NCBI GenBank assembly: GCA_031270945.1
Contig: JAISWZ010000022.1
Coordinates: forward strand, 1 to 55,039
Direction of reading: 5' to 3'
From: Clostridiales bacterium
GTDB taxonomy: Bacteria; Bacillota; Clostridia; Lachnospirales; WQUN01
DNA length: 55,039 nucleotides
Below the pieces are notes generated by a model. It did no database searches, was not told the origin of the DNA, and was given only the letters and a program-made list of their open reading frames with translations. Below, piece by piece: positions 1-7,943 of the stretch. The stretch's first letter is position 1. Every line of letters begins with the position of its first letter. The position numbers and the translations under genes were made by a program.

Positions 1-119
1 TTGCTCGCAGAAGCCCGAGCAAACTAGTTGAAGCATTCGCCAGGATTTTGGCGATTTGCCCATGAACATTGGGCAAACGCTATCCGGTGCCATTTCGGAA
101 TTTTGGGATATGCACTAAG
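1..119. repeat. Palindromic element, 134-bp form, cut by window start
   Basis: Right-hand part of the dispersed palindrome family. It begins in the nested hairpin module (GCTCGCAGAAGCCCGAGC), passes through the conserved apex text and ends with AATTTTGGGATATGCACTAA. Relative to the full copy at 45367-45500 it carries about 30 extra bases near 48-85, themselves a small inverted repeat (TTTGCCCA...TGGGCAAA). Confidence 0.85.
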
Positions 120-242
120 GCGCGTCTGGCAATCCCCAGGCACGCTGTGCTCACGAGCGGGAAGCCCGTGGAGGCAACCGTCGACTTGAGCGAAAAGCAT
201 GGCTATTCGCTATATGAAAGACAGCGCCGCTTTTTTTCGCGC

Positions 243-1682
243 TTACTGCCCGGTCTTCTTTAGCACAACAATAATGGTCTTTATGATTATCTTCAGATCA
301 AGAAGCAATGACCACTTGTTTATATACTCAAGATCAAACTCCATGATTTGATCAAAGCTCTTTATCTCGTTGCGGCCATTGATCTGCCATATCCCAGTCA
401 AGCCGGGCTTTATGCTTATGCGCCTTAGCTGCTCCAGATTGTACCCGTCCACTTCCTCGACCGTTGGGGGGCGAGTGCCTACAAGGCTCATCTCTCCTCG
501 AAGGACGTTCAAGAACTGAGGGAACTCGTCCAAGCTGTACTCTCTCAAGCGTTTGCCTACATCGGTCACGCGAGGATCGTCTTTTATCTTGAAAATGCTG
601 CCGTCCATTTCGTTTCTCTCAAGCAGCTCCTTCTTTTGCTCCTCGGCGCCTACAATCATGGTTCTGAATTTGTATATCTTGAAAGGCCGGCCATTTTCGC
701 CGACTCTAATCTGCGAGAAAAACACTGGGCCTTTGTCTTTTTTGATCTTGGGCCCGATTACTATCGCCACAAACCCTGTGATGATTAGGCCAACGATGCT
801 GCCAACTATGTCCAAGGCCCTTTTGGCGAACAGCTGAAGCGGGGTTAGCCTGTTGTTGCAAAAAGACAGCGAAACATATTCGCCAGCCACAGAGAACCTT
901 TTTTGAAGAGCCCTGGTGGCAAAGTCGAAAAGGACGTGAACGCCAAGCCCCGCTTTCTCGCAGACTTCTATGTATGGCTGTATATCCAGGCTCTGGAAAT
1001 TTCTGATGACTATTATGACGTCATCTATCACTTCTGTCCGTATCACTTGCTCCAAGTCTTCAAGGGCACCCAAAATCTTGATTCCGGTAGTCCAGTCCTG
1101 GCTGCCGTCGATTGTCAGCGCTCCAGCGTACTCATAGTTCTTGCCTTTGCTTCGCTCCAGCTTTTCGTATATGGAGTGCAGGTCTGAGCTTTGGCACAGG
1201 ATAAGCGCCCGGGAGGAATACGGATCCGCGCCGGACACCTTGGTTGCGGAAAAAAGTATCATTCTGAAAAAGCAGCCTAGCATCAAGCTTACAGTAAACA
1301 GCAGCATCGACTGCAAAATGAGGATTTCCAAGATGATGGTCGCCAATTCCAGGTTGGTGAGCCAAATGAACAACGCAGCAAAGACGAAGCCCAGCAGGTT
1401 CAGCTTAAAAGTCTCTATAAGGATCTCGATGCCTCTTTGGCTGTGCTTGGCGGAAAACAATCCGCAAAAAACATATGACAGGGCGCAGCTGGCAGACCCA
1501 ATCCCCAGAAGAAAGAATGTGCTTGGCGGATGGCCCCGGAAGAGCAGCTGAGAGACGAAGTAGGATGGGATCATAAGGAAGACATCCCACATGAGCTCGT
1601 AAATGCGAAACAGCCGGCTTCGGCTGTTTCCTATGCTGTCGGTTCCGGGGAGCCACTTCTGCGCCGGCTTGATTTCCGTCAT
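243..1682 (-). CDS. Polyprenyl-phosphate sugar transferase (exopolysaccharide initiation)
   Basis: Probable initiating transferase that moves a sugar-1-phosphate from a nucleotide sugar to undecaprenyl phosphate at the inner face of the membrane, the first step of an exopolysaccharide or capsule repeat. The N-terminal third has several hydrophobic segments, the middle looks Rossmann-like, and the C-terminal 200 residues carry the bacterial sugar transferase (WbaP/WcaJ) signature: KIYKFRTM, DPRVTDVGKRLREYSLDE(F)PQ, LVGTRPP and PGLTGIWQINGR. About 479 residues, normal for the family. I start at ATG 1682, which has AAGGTGA seven bases upstream; GTG at 1694 would overlap the preceding small gene by four bases. 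No other polysaccharide genes are visible before the window edge, so the product is unknown. Confidence 0.93.
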   Translation of the reverse strand: MTEIKPAQKWLPGTDSIGNSRSRLFRIYELMWDVFLMIPSYFVSQLLFRGHPPSTFFLLGIGSASCALSYVFCGLFSAKHSQRGIEILIETFKLNLLGFVFAALFIWLTNLELATIILEILILQSMLLFTVSLMLGCFFRMILFSATKVSGADPYSSRALILCQSSDLHSIYEKLERSKGKNYEYAGALTIDGSQDWTTGIKILGALEDLEQVIRTEVIDDVIIVIRNFQSLDIQPYIEVCEKAGLGVHVLFDFATRALQKRFSVAGEYVSLSFCNNRLTPLQLFAKRALDIVGSIVGLIITGFVAIVIGPKIKKDKGPVFFSQIRVGENGRPFKIYKFRTMIVGAEEQKKELLERNEMDGSIFKIKDDPRVTDVGKRLREYSLDEFPQFLNVLRGEMSLVGTRPPTVEEVDGYNLEQLRRISIKPGLTGIWQINGRNEIKSFDQIMEFDLEYINKWSLLLDLKIIIKTIIVVLKKTGQ

Positions 1683-1690
1683 CAGCGCGC

Positions 1691-1873
1691 TCACCTTATT
1701 TCAAGTAGGCTTATGGTCTGGATGCACCTATCCATGAGAGTCACAGGCTCTTCAGAGGACCTTGCCACGGCGGCAAGTATGTCATTGGTTTGCTCTTTTG
1801 CGGTCATCTTGGAGGCATATATGCCAATAGCCACAAGCAACAAAATGCCAATCAAATAGGAGCGCCTTTTCAT
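1691..1873 (-). CDS. Small single-pass membrane protein
   Basis: Sixty-residue protein: basic start (MKRRSYL), one hydrophobic segment (about residues 7-20), then a polar tail outside the membrane. A good ribosome site (GGTGGAG, six bases before ATG 1873) and direct coupling to the sugar transferase (its stop overlaps that gene's ribosome site) argue that it is real and translated with it. No family recognised. By position it could be an accessory subunit or modulator of the transferase; that is inference. A 104-bp palindromic element begins 18 bases upstream. Confidence 0.7.
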   Translation of the reverse strand: MKRRSYLIGILLLVAIGIYASKMTAKEQTNDILAAVARSSEEPVTLMDRCIQTISLLEIR

Positions 1874-1890
1874 TTATTCTCCACCCTCTA

Positions 1891-1994
1891 AGTGCATATC
1901 CCAAAATTCCGCAATGTCACCGGAAAAATCCTGGCGAATGCTTCAACGCCGGATTTTTCCGGTGACTCGGATTTATTTTTGGGATATGCTCTAA
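1891..1994. repeat. Palindromic element, 104-bp form A
   Basis: Complete copy. Outer arms TGCATATCCCAAAATT and the near-complement end in GGGATATGCTCTAA. The middle stem is GTCACCGG paired with CCGGTGAC, a fully compensated variant compared with other copies. It lies in the probable leader of the small membrane protein/sugar transferase pair. Confidence 0.9.
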
Positions 1995-2621
1995 GTGCGC
2001 AAACAAAATGATTGCGCTTAAATCTAGATTTTTGCTCTAACCGAAGGTTGTCTGCGAGTAGCGCAAAATAGAATCAGCATGGCGCACATTCGAATTATTG
2101 GAGCGAGCAAAGCCAACGCAGCGCTTTAGGGCGCAAACCCTAACTAACGGGATGCGCTCAACAGGCATAACCCGCTGGCGCGAGAGCTTTGCATGCTTTT
2201 TAATTTTTTTGAATTGCGCTCAGAGTTTCACTCGCAAGCATACAGTCATTGGTTCTTTATCCTGAGCGAATAGCAATTTCGCTCAGGAAAGCCTGATTGG
2301 CTGATGATGGTTCTAAGAAAAGGCCCGGGAAGAGGCGTTTTCTTGTTCGAACTTATTCGGCATTTTTCTGCCTGGGAGGGGTCTTGCACCCAGAAATGTT
2401 GGTGAATCTTAGCGTTTGTCTAAGCGCTATCCCAATAGGCGCCAGAAAAGCCCTTCGGCGCCTTGAACTTGCGAGCGAAAACATCTGAAACAATAATGCT
2501 TGTGCTTTCGCGTTATTAACCGTCGACTTGAGCGAAAAGCGCAGTTCTTTTCGCTCGATGGCATGACATGTTTGCCTCAGGGTTCACTGATCAAACATGC
2601 CAGACTTTCCAAGCCATATAA

Positions 2622-2642
2622 ATAATTTTGGGATATGCACGT
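2622..2642. repeat. Single end of the palindromic element
   Basis: Only the right end, AATTTTGGGATATGCAC, is present, without a matching left end nearby. Confidence 0.7.
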
Positions 2643-3152
2643 TAAGTCTTTTAATCGATTTCAAAAAAAACGATTAAGATTCCCTTTGATATCTTAATCT
2701 TATTAGCACTGCTTGTAAACAAGGCAATCAAATTCAGCCGCCGAAATGTAAGTTTTGAAAATTCTGCCGACGTGTGCAAAATGGCTTGCATTTCAAGGCA
2801 AAAGTTGCTTGGGCTAATGCATTGTTAATTTAAAGATCTTAATTTTGCAGGGTTTTTGGATGCATGCATTTCATTTTTTTAGCCTAATTATCCTCGATAA
2901 ATTTGCGCATATAAGTGAGTTATTGAAAGAAACATAAGTTTGGTCGCTTTTTGACTATTTTTATCGAATGTCCAAGGGGCATTTGCAGGGAGGACGCGCG
3001 TTCGTTAGCGTAATGCAACAAGCCGGATTGATTCTAAAAAAGCTTGAGTTTAAGCCTTCGAATGATTTTTCGTGCGCCTTTCGCTCGAGCCGGTGGGCGC
3101 TGGCCGGCGCTAGGGACGCTTTCGCTTGCAAGTGGGAAGGCTAAATTTATTT

Positions 3153-3256
3153 AGGCGCATATCCCAAAATTGAATTTATGGCTTGCAAAAGTCACGCGTT
3201 AAAGCATCGCGATGACTTTTCCGGCGCCACTTGCGGAATTTTGGGATATGCACTAG
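3153..3256. repeat. Palindromic element, form B
   Basis: Complete copy with the usual outer arms but a different middle: GGCTTGCAAAAGTCACGCG on the left and CGATGACTTTTCCGGCGCC on the right. The left inner arm is of the GGCTTGCAAAAGTCA type, while the right is closer to form A (CCGGCGCC), so it looks like a hybrid. Confidence 0.88.
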
Positions 3257-3350
3257 GGGGCTCGGGTTTTAACAACCGAACGCCCAGCCTATCCCAACCC
3301 AATTTTTTCAAGAAACAGCTTGACCCGTGAATTCACATTGATTTATCATA

Positions 3351-3379
3351 TTGACAAACTATAAGTTTTGCTGCATAAT
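3351..3379 (+). promoter_or_regulatory. Promoter of the exonuclease gene
   Basis: TTGACA (3351-3356), 17-base spacer, CATAAT (3374-3379). This is a near-consensus vegetative promoter. The start point would be near 3386, at the beginning of a half palindromic element (3380-3400), giving a leader of about 180 bases. Confidence 0.75.
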
Positions 3380-3400
3380 TAGCGCGTATCCCAAAATTTT
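3380..3400. repeat. Half palindromic element at transcription start
   Basis: Left end only (GCGTATCCCAAAATTTTAATTT) beginning immediately after the -10 hexamer of the promoter at 3351-3379. No partner arm is evident downstream. Confidence 0.65.
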
Positions 3401-3568
3401 AATTTACGAGCGATTTGCGCCGCACTCATGAGCGGGAGTCTTGCTACAGATCACAAGGCCCGCGCACAGAATTTTTGAAATTTGCCAAGAGCGGAGAGAA
3501 CAGCGTTTTCAGGGGATATACTCTAAAGAAATATATGCGCTGCGAGCGTGCGACGGAGAGGGGTTAAT

Positions 3569-4123
3569 GTGGCAAAGATAGCGGTTATAGACACGGAAAC
3601 AACGTGGAATGACAAGGTTATGTCCATAGGCGTTGCGATTGCTGACTCTGACACTTTTGAATTGGTGGACAAGCGCTATTACATACTCATGCCTCACAAG
3701 TTTGAGGGGGGCATGTATGAAGACGCACTTTACGTGAACAATACCAAGCCTAACAGAGAGTGCTCACGGGAAACGGCGATGAGCGAACTGAAGGTTTTTC
3801 TGGCTGGGCACGGAGTGTCAAAGATGTTCGCTTACAATGCCAAGTTTGACTGGCGGCATTTGCCGGAGCTAGGGCATCTTGTTTGGCATGACATAATGAG
3901 GTTGGCCGCCTATCGGCAGCACAACACGAAGATCCCAGCTGAGGCCGATTGCTTCAACACGGGCAGACTCAAGCGCGACTATGGGGTGGAGAGCATATAC
4001 AGGATGCTTAGCGGCAACTGGCGATACAAAGAATACCACAATGCGATGACAGATGCAATAGACGAGCTGGCTATAATGAAAATGCTCAACCACAGGGTAG
4101 AGAACTACGAAAGGATATCATAG
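3569..4123 (+). CDS. DEDDh-type 3'-5' exonuclease domain protein
   Basis: Likely 3'-5' exonuclease of the DnaQ superfamily, acting on DNA or RNA ends. The three Exo motifs are visible: D8-x-E10 in VIDTETTW, D94 in YNAKFDWRHL, and H157 with D162 in YHNAMTDAIDEL; the histidine makes it the DEDDh type. At 184 residues it is a stand-alone nuclease domain with no polymerase or helicase part. I start at GTG 3569, five bases after GGAGAGGGG; an upstream in-frame GTG at 3548 has no ribosome site. It is monocistronic with its own promoter and terminator. The substrate cannot be inferred from context. Confidence 0.88.
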   Translation: MAKIAVIDTETTWNDKVMSIGVAIADSDTFELVDKRYYILMPHKFEGGMYEDALYVNNTKPNRECSRETAMSELKVFLAGHGVSKMFAYNAKFDWRHLPELGHLVWHDIMRLAAYRQHNTKIPAEADCFNTGRLKRDYGVESIYRMLSGNWRYKEYHNAMTDAIDELAIMKMLNHRVENYERIS

Positions 4124-4226
4124 GGGGACTTGGACAGGCTTTTCGGGGTTCGGTGAACAGAGCGGGCATAAGGGATATGTATAAATCTACAGCTGAAATG
4201 TATAAAAATATTTGCTTTCCCCGACT

Positions 4227-4287
4227 CAGGCATCCGAATTCTTACATTGGATGCCTGGTTTTTGATTTTGAGGATGCCTGGTTTTTT
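4227..4287 (+). terminator. Terminator after exonuclease, with duplicated 3' half
   Basis: CAGGCATCC (4227-4235) pairs with GGATGCCTG (4249-4257), followed by GTTTTTG. The segment GGATGCCTGGTTTTT is repeated at about 4272-4286, as if the terminator's 3' half had been duplicated. Confidence 0.6.
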
Positions 4288-4316
4288 CGTTTGGATTTGA
4301 ACGTTCGAAAGATTTG

Positions 4317-4363
4317 CTATCTATAAATTCCATGGTGGAATCCACCATGGAATTTATAGATAG
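4317..4363. repeat. Near-perfect 47-bp palindrome
   Basis: Left arm of 23 bases (4317-4339), beginning CTATCTATAAATTCC, is the exact complement of the right arm (4341-4363), with one central A. The core AAATTCCATGGTGGAAT recurs, without the second arm, at about 14177-14193. It is followed by a perfect 17-bp-arm hairpin (4403-4440). Confidence 0.9.
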
Positions 4364-4402
4364 ACATGAAATAGCGCCAAATTTGACTCCTGGTTTCATC
4401 GC

Positions 4403-4440
4403 ATGCAAACAGCCCTGCCGTCCGGCAGGGCTGTTTGCAT
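4403..4440. repeat. Perfect hairpin between convergent genes
   Basis: ATGCAAACAGCCCTGCC (4403-4419) and its exact complement (4424-4440) flank a four-base loop. It lies between convergent genes, but neither strand has a strong U-tract after it, so it may act as a boundary or RNA-stabilising hairpin rather than a classic terminator. Confidence 0.7.
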
Positions 4441-4507
4441 ATAATCTTTGGATAACCACAAATTCCGATCAAGCATCCAGCATAAAGCTTCCTCAAGACT
4501 CTTGAAC

Positions 4508-4547
4508 GCCTCTTTTTATTCTATCCTCTTTTATTCTAACCTCTTTT
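4508..4547 (-). repeat. 15-bp tandem repeat crossing the stop codon
   Basis: On the minus strand AAAAGAGGTTAGAAT (4533-4547) is followed by AAAAGAGGATAGAAT (4518-4532) and a partial third unit. The first unit contains the final codons and stop (Lys-Arg-Gly-TAG) of the upstream-lying gene; the others are in its 3' flank. Confidence 0.8.
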
Positions 4548-5585
4548 CGCCCCATTCCCTTCCTCTCCCTCTCTCTTGCGGTTCGTCAGCATCCCCCAAA
4601 CCGCAAAAATCAAGAAAGCGAGAAACGCAAAGTTTGACCTGATGTCAAGCGCATTCAGTTCTTCCGATAAGTGCTGGAACGAGGTTTCTGGTATGCTTGA
4701 AAGAAAGGCGCCGCTATCGGCAAGCAGGGTGCTAGCCGAATGGGCGAAGAGAACTGCGATAATGCCGCACAGGGCGAGGGATGAGATAATGACAAGCGCT
4801 AGAATGATCAAAAGCCCCAGCTGTCTGTACAGGAACTCGGCCATGTAGTATTGCTGGAGTCTGCGCTTGACTTTGCCCGCCATCAGCTTTATCCAGGACA
4901 GGAATACCCGGAGGGCTGAGACTGCGGCCAGGGCAAGAAAGATTGATGCGGCTACCTGGGCTTTGTCTTGGATCCAGTCTGCTTTAAGAAAGAGCTTGGA
5001 TATCGTGAATGAAGAATCAGTGACGCCCAGCTTTTTGAGCTCGTTTTCAGCCTTTTCTGATCCGCCTTGGTCAAGGCGGATCAGAAGCGATGCGGGGAGG
5101 GCGGTTTCTGTAGGATAGGGGACATAGACACGAAGCGAGGAGTATCCGTCATTGATAGCGCCTGTGACTATATGCCTGACCCCATTGATCCAAAGCTCCA
5201 TGTTTGCGCAATCAGAGCTTCCAAAGATCTCAAAGGCGGCCTTGACATTTAAGGTCGCCACTTTGGCTTCCCGCTTTTCATGATCCTTTGTGAAGAATCC
5301 GCCAGAGACGGTGGAGCAGGGCATTACGCTGGGAAATGAGCTATTTGTGGATACAAGGGTAACTGCGGTTTGGCGGCTTTCCCGCTTGGCTTGGGCTTGC
5401 TCCAGCTTTTCAAAGGTAAAAGCGCATTCATCGTACAAGAGATCTGCAGAGCTGGGGCTGAGGCCTGATTGCGATGAGTGGACAGGGGAAGCCAGAAGCA
5501 GGGAACCACATTTGAGCTTGCCCGCCGTAATGCTGAAGTAAGCCAGAAAGCCAAGGGAAATGGCCGCTAAAACTTTAGTCCACAA
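4536..5585 (-). CDS. MacB-like membrane protein (degenerate ABC permease)
   Basis: Probable partner of the adjacent HlyD-like adaptor in an envelope export complex. After an N-terminal membrane segment (about residues 5-22), the outside region has a MacB periplasmic-core-like stretch (VSGGFFTKDHEKREAKVATL, then AAFEIFG, then GVRHIVTGAI). Three membrane segments follow (about 210-235, 255-285, 325-340), as in FtsX domains, but the usual sequence between the first two is not conserved. At 349 residues it is near MacB membrane-part length without the ATPase. It starts with TTG 5585, six bases after GAGGGTGA inside the end of the adaptor gene (11-base overlap). No ATPase gene is nearby. The assignment to the ABC permease family is moderate; the pairing with the adaptor is firm. 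Confidence 0.72.
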   Translation of the reverse strand: MWTKVLAAISLGFLAYFSITAGKLKCGSLLLASPVHSSQSGLSPSSADLLYDECAFTFEKLEQAQAKRESRQTAVTLVSTNSSFPSVMPCSTVSGGFFTKDHEKREAKVATLNVKAAFEIFGSSDCANMELWINGVRHIVTGAINDGYSSLRVYVPYPTETALPASLLIRLDQGGSEKAENELKKLGVTDSSFTISKLFLKADWIQDKAQVAASIFLALAAVSALRVFLSWIKLMAGKVKRRLQQYYMAEFLYRQLGLLIILALVIISSLALCGIIAVLFAHSASTLLADSGAFLSSIPETSFQHLSEELNALDIRSNFAFLAFLIFAVWGMLTNRKREGEEGNGAKRG

Positions 5586-6978
5586 TCAGGTCACCCTCGT
5601 TTTTAAGACGAACCCTCTCCCCGTCAGAAAACGGCTTGTCAGAGAGCAGAACCAATGGCTCAAAGAATGTGAGGCCTGAGAGAATGATGGTGTTCTGGCT
5701 GTCTGAGTCTCCTGCATAGACCATGTGCTTCTTGGCATATCTCTCTTTGCCAAGCATTCCTTCCCTCTCATCTATCATGTAGACAAAGTAGCCGTCGGAG
5801 TCTTCGCCCAGCGCTCCATTTGGAACAAGGGTGTATGACTTGGGGCTTTCCTTTGAAAAGGTCACTTCATAGGTCTCGCCTTCTGAAGCGTCTGTAGGGA
5901 CGCTTATCACGGCTTTCTTCACTCCGTTTTCAGGAGTGAGAGACAGAACTGTCCCCGCCAGGGCGTTAGATGTGTTTTCCAGCCTGCATTCGTCCCCTTT
6001 CGAGACGAAATCGTTGTACAGGCTGATTTCGCACTCTAGAGTGACCTCTCCCTGCACCGCTATAGTTGCTATGGATAGGCTACCAGCCTGCTGGCCTGGC
6101 TCTATCGCAATGGATGTCACCACTCCCGAGACAGGGGCGCAGATGTATATGCTATCGCTGTATTCTTGCAGTTTTTTGTCCAGCACTTTTTTCTCAAGCG
6201 CTATCCTTTCCAGTTCCAGCTTGCTTGAGGTTAATTCTTCGGATATGGTAACCAGCTGGTACCGATACTCTTTGAGTTTGTCTTCTCTAACCTTTTCCTT
6301 TTCGGTCACCGCTTTGGCGTTATTCTCTCTCTGCTTTAAAAGCTGTTCTTCCTGCGCTTCTATCTCAAGCGCCAGAGCGCTTGCTTCATAAGAGGCGGCT
6401 AACACCGCCTCTTCAAAGGATTTTAGCTCTGACTTGGAGATGCCGCCGGCTTCTTCCAAGAGTGTTGCGTCAGCTAGCGCCTCTTCCGCCTTTTTTATAG
6501 CGTTCTCGCTCTTTTCAAGCTTGGCTTTCGCCTGGGCCAGGCTGTATTCGGAAACGCTGTCAGTTTCATAGATTTCAGCCCCCAAGTCCGTGATCAGGCT
6601 TTCGGTTCTAGCTCTTTTCGTAGCCAAAGTGGAAGCTGAAGCTTCGATCCTTCGCTTCTCAAGCGCCAGCTCAGAGAGCCTGTTTGAGACGTCTTCAGTG
6701 TCAAAGCGAAGCTTGGCCATGTATTGGCCTTCGTCAACCCAGTCATCGTCTTCAACCAGGACTTCTTCGACCGTCCCGTTTAGTGAGGCGTACACACCGC
6801 GCTTTTTGGCCCAGCTTATGACGCCTGTTGACGTTTCGGTTTTGGTGAGCTTTCCGTTTGAGGGCAGGACGGTTGTCACAAGCGGGGTGTTGAAGTCATA
6901 GATGGTGCGGGAAAAGAAGACAAGAGCCGCAAAAATCAAAAGCGATATCATGCCAACCCCTCTAGCGGCTTTGGCCAT
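5575..6978 (-). CDS. HlyD/MacA-like membrane fusion (adaptor) protein
   Basis: Periplasmic-adaptor-type protein anchored by one N-terminal membrane segment (about residues 10-25). It has the split barrel-sandwich halves (GVYASLNGTVEEVLVEDDDW near residue 65 and ICAPVSGVVTSIAIEPGQQ near 280) flanking a long coiled coil (about 100-265, rich in E, K, L and A), then a beta-rich C-terminal part. In Gram-positive bacteria such adaptors work with ABC permeases to export peptides or drugs. Start ATG 6978 has GGAGGG six bases upstream. An A-rich low-complexity leader of about 100 bases separates it from the sugar permease gene upstream on the same strand, so it may be co-transcribed with that operon. 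Confidence 0.88.
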   Translation of the reverse strand: MAKAARGVGMISLLIFAALVFFSRTIYDFNTPLVTTVLPSNGKLTKTETSTGVISWAKKRGVYASLNGTVEEVLVEDDDWVDEGQYMAKLRFDTEDVSNRLSELALEKRRIEASASTLATKRARTESLITDLGAEIYETDSVSEYSLAQAKAKLEKSENAIKKAEEALADATLLEEAGGISKSELKSFEEAVLAASYEASALALEIEAQEEQLLKQRENNAKAVTEKEKVREDKLKEYRYQLVTISEELTSSKLELERIALEKKVLDKKLQEYSDSIYICAPVSGVVTSIAIEPGQQAGSLSIATIAVQGEVTLECEISLYNDFVSKGDECRLENTSNALAGTVLSLTPENGVKKAVISVPTDASEGETYEVTFSKESPKSYTLVPNGALGEDSDGYFVYMIDEREGMLGKERYAKKHMVYAGDSDSQNTIILSGLTFFEPLVLLSDKPFSDGERVRLKNEGDLIVD

Positions 6979-6989
6979 GGCCTACCCTC

Positions 6990-7090
6990 CCGAATAGTAT
7001 GATTTTTTTGGTTTTTGGTTTTTTGGGTTTTTTGGTTTTTATATTTTATTTTTTAATATTTTTTTATATTTTTATTTTTGTTTTTTTTTT
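6990..7090. repeat. Low-complexity T/TG tract (A-rich on coding strand)
   Basis: About 100 bases of runs of T broken by GG, A or G, lying between the stop of the MalG-like gene and the ribosome site of the adaptor gene. On the coding (minus) strand it is a long A-rich untranslated leader. Similar tracts occur at gene edges elsewhere (18990-19150, 36840-36925, 39000-39058, 51570-51660). Confidence 0.7.
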
Positions 7091-7943
7091 ACTTTATCCC
7101 AGAAAGCTCTATCCCCATCTCCAGGCTATCCTGCCCCATTGCCAGAAGCGTCAGAGGGAAGGCCATGTAGACGCAGGAAGCGGCAAAGGCTATGCCAGCG
7201 CTTCCGCTTGCGATCCTGGATAGGTAGACTGAAAGCGGCTCTCTGTAGTAATCCTTTATGAAGACAACAGCCTGCTCGACTATGTTCCAGTGCTCTATAA
7301 ATGAGAGCATTGCGAGGGCGGCCATGGCAGACTTCATTTGAGGGCAGAATATCCGCAAAAACAAGGTGAAGTGCCCTGCGCCGTCAGCAGAGGCCGCCTC
7401 GAAGCAGGCGGGATCCAGGGACTTCATGGCTTGCTTTATCAAAAACGCGCCAAAGGGGGAGAAGATGCCAGGCAGAATGATAGCCAGGTAGCTGTCCTTG
7501 ATCCCAAGGGTGTCAGCAATTATGTAGTTTGGCACGATAACCGCTTGCAGGGGCATGAGCATTACGACAACGTAGACGGCGAAAACGGCGTCAGAGGCTT
7601 TTGACTTCCAGGCGTGAAAGCCGTAGGCGGCAAGGGTTGAAACAACAACATTTCCTGCGACAGCAGGAAGCGCTATCTTTGCGGAGTTGCCCAAAAGTAT
7701 GAGAAATGACGGCTGCAGGAACAAGACTGACAGGTATTGGCTTAGCGTAGCCCGGTTTGGCATCAGGCTCATTTGCGCAAAGCGGGTGGTTCCTGAAGCC
7801 AGGTCAAAGACTGTGGTTGCGGCGCTATAGCGAAGCATGATCTCGGTCTCAGTCATGAATGATCCGGCAAAGGTGACCAGGAGAGGAAACAAGGCCAATG
7901 CGGAGGCCAACGCCAGCAAAATGGCAGGGATCACCTTTTTCAC
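7089..7943 (-). CDS. Carbohydrate ABC transporter permease, MalG-like
   Basis: Inner-membrane permease of a CUT1 sugar importer, about six membrane segments. The cytoplasmic EAA loop is visible as EAASADGAGHFTLFLRIFCP, the site that contacts the ATPase, and the length of 284 residues is typical. Start GTG 7943 has GGAGG seven bases upstream and overlaps the stop of the MalF-like gene by four bases, so the two are translationally coupled. The ATPase is not encoded here; CUT1 systems of this phylum commonly share an MsmX-type ATPase encoded elsewhere. The substrate is unknown. Confidence 0.93.
   Translation of the reverse strand: MKKVIPAILLALASALALFPLLVTFAGSFMTETEIMLRYSAATTVFDLASGTTRFAQMSLMPNRATLSQYLSVLFLQPSFLILLGNSAKIALPAVAGNVVVSTLAAYGFHAWKSKASDAVFAVYVVVMLMPLQAVIVPNYIIADTLGIKDSYLAIILPGIFSPFGAFLIKQAMKSLDPACFEAASADGAGHFTLFLRIFCPQMKSAMAALAMLSFIEHWNIVEQAVVFIKDYYREPLSVYLSRIASGSAGIAFAASCVYMAFPLTLLAMGQDSLEMGIELSGIK

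Larger units (their letters stand above)
1995..3350. other. Gene-free stretch of degenerate repeats
   Basis: No convincing gene. It contains a lone palindrome-family end (2622-2642), a complete form B copy (3153-3256), and a 22-bp segment (about 2518-2540, with TCGACTTGAGCGAAAAGC) that recurs at about 177-200. The rest is AT-rich and many short phrases resemble decayed element fragments. The longest open frame (2297-2488) has no ribosome site or family resemblance. Confidence 0.6.

Noticed and set aside
2297..2488. Open frame of 63 codons in the 1995-3350 gap
   Set aside because: No ribosome site, no family resemblance, and the surrounding DNA is decayed repeat sequence.
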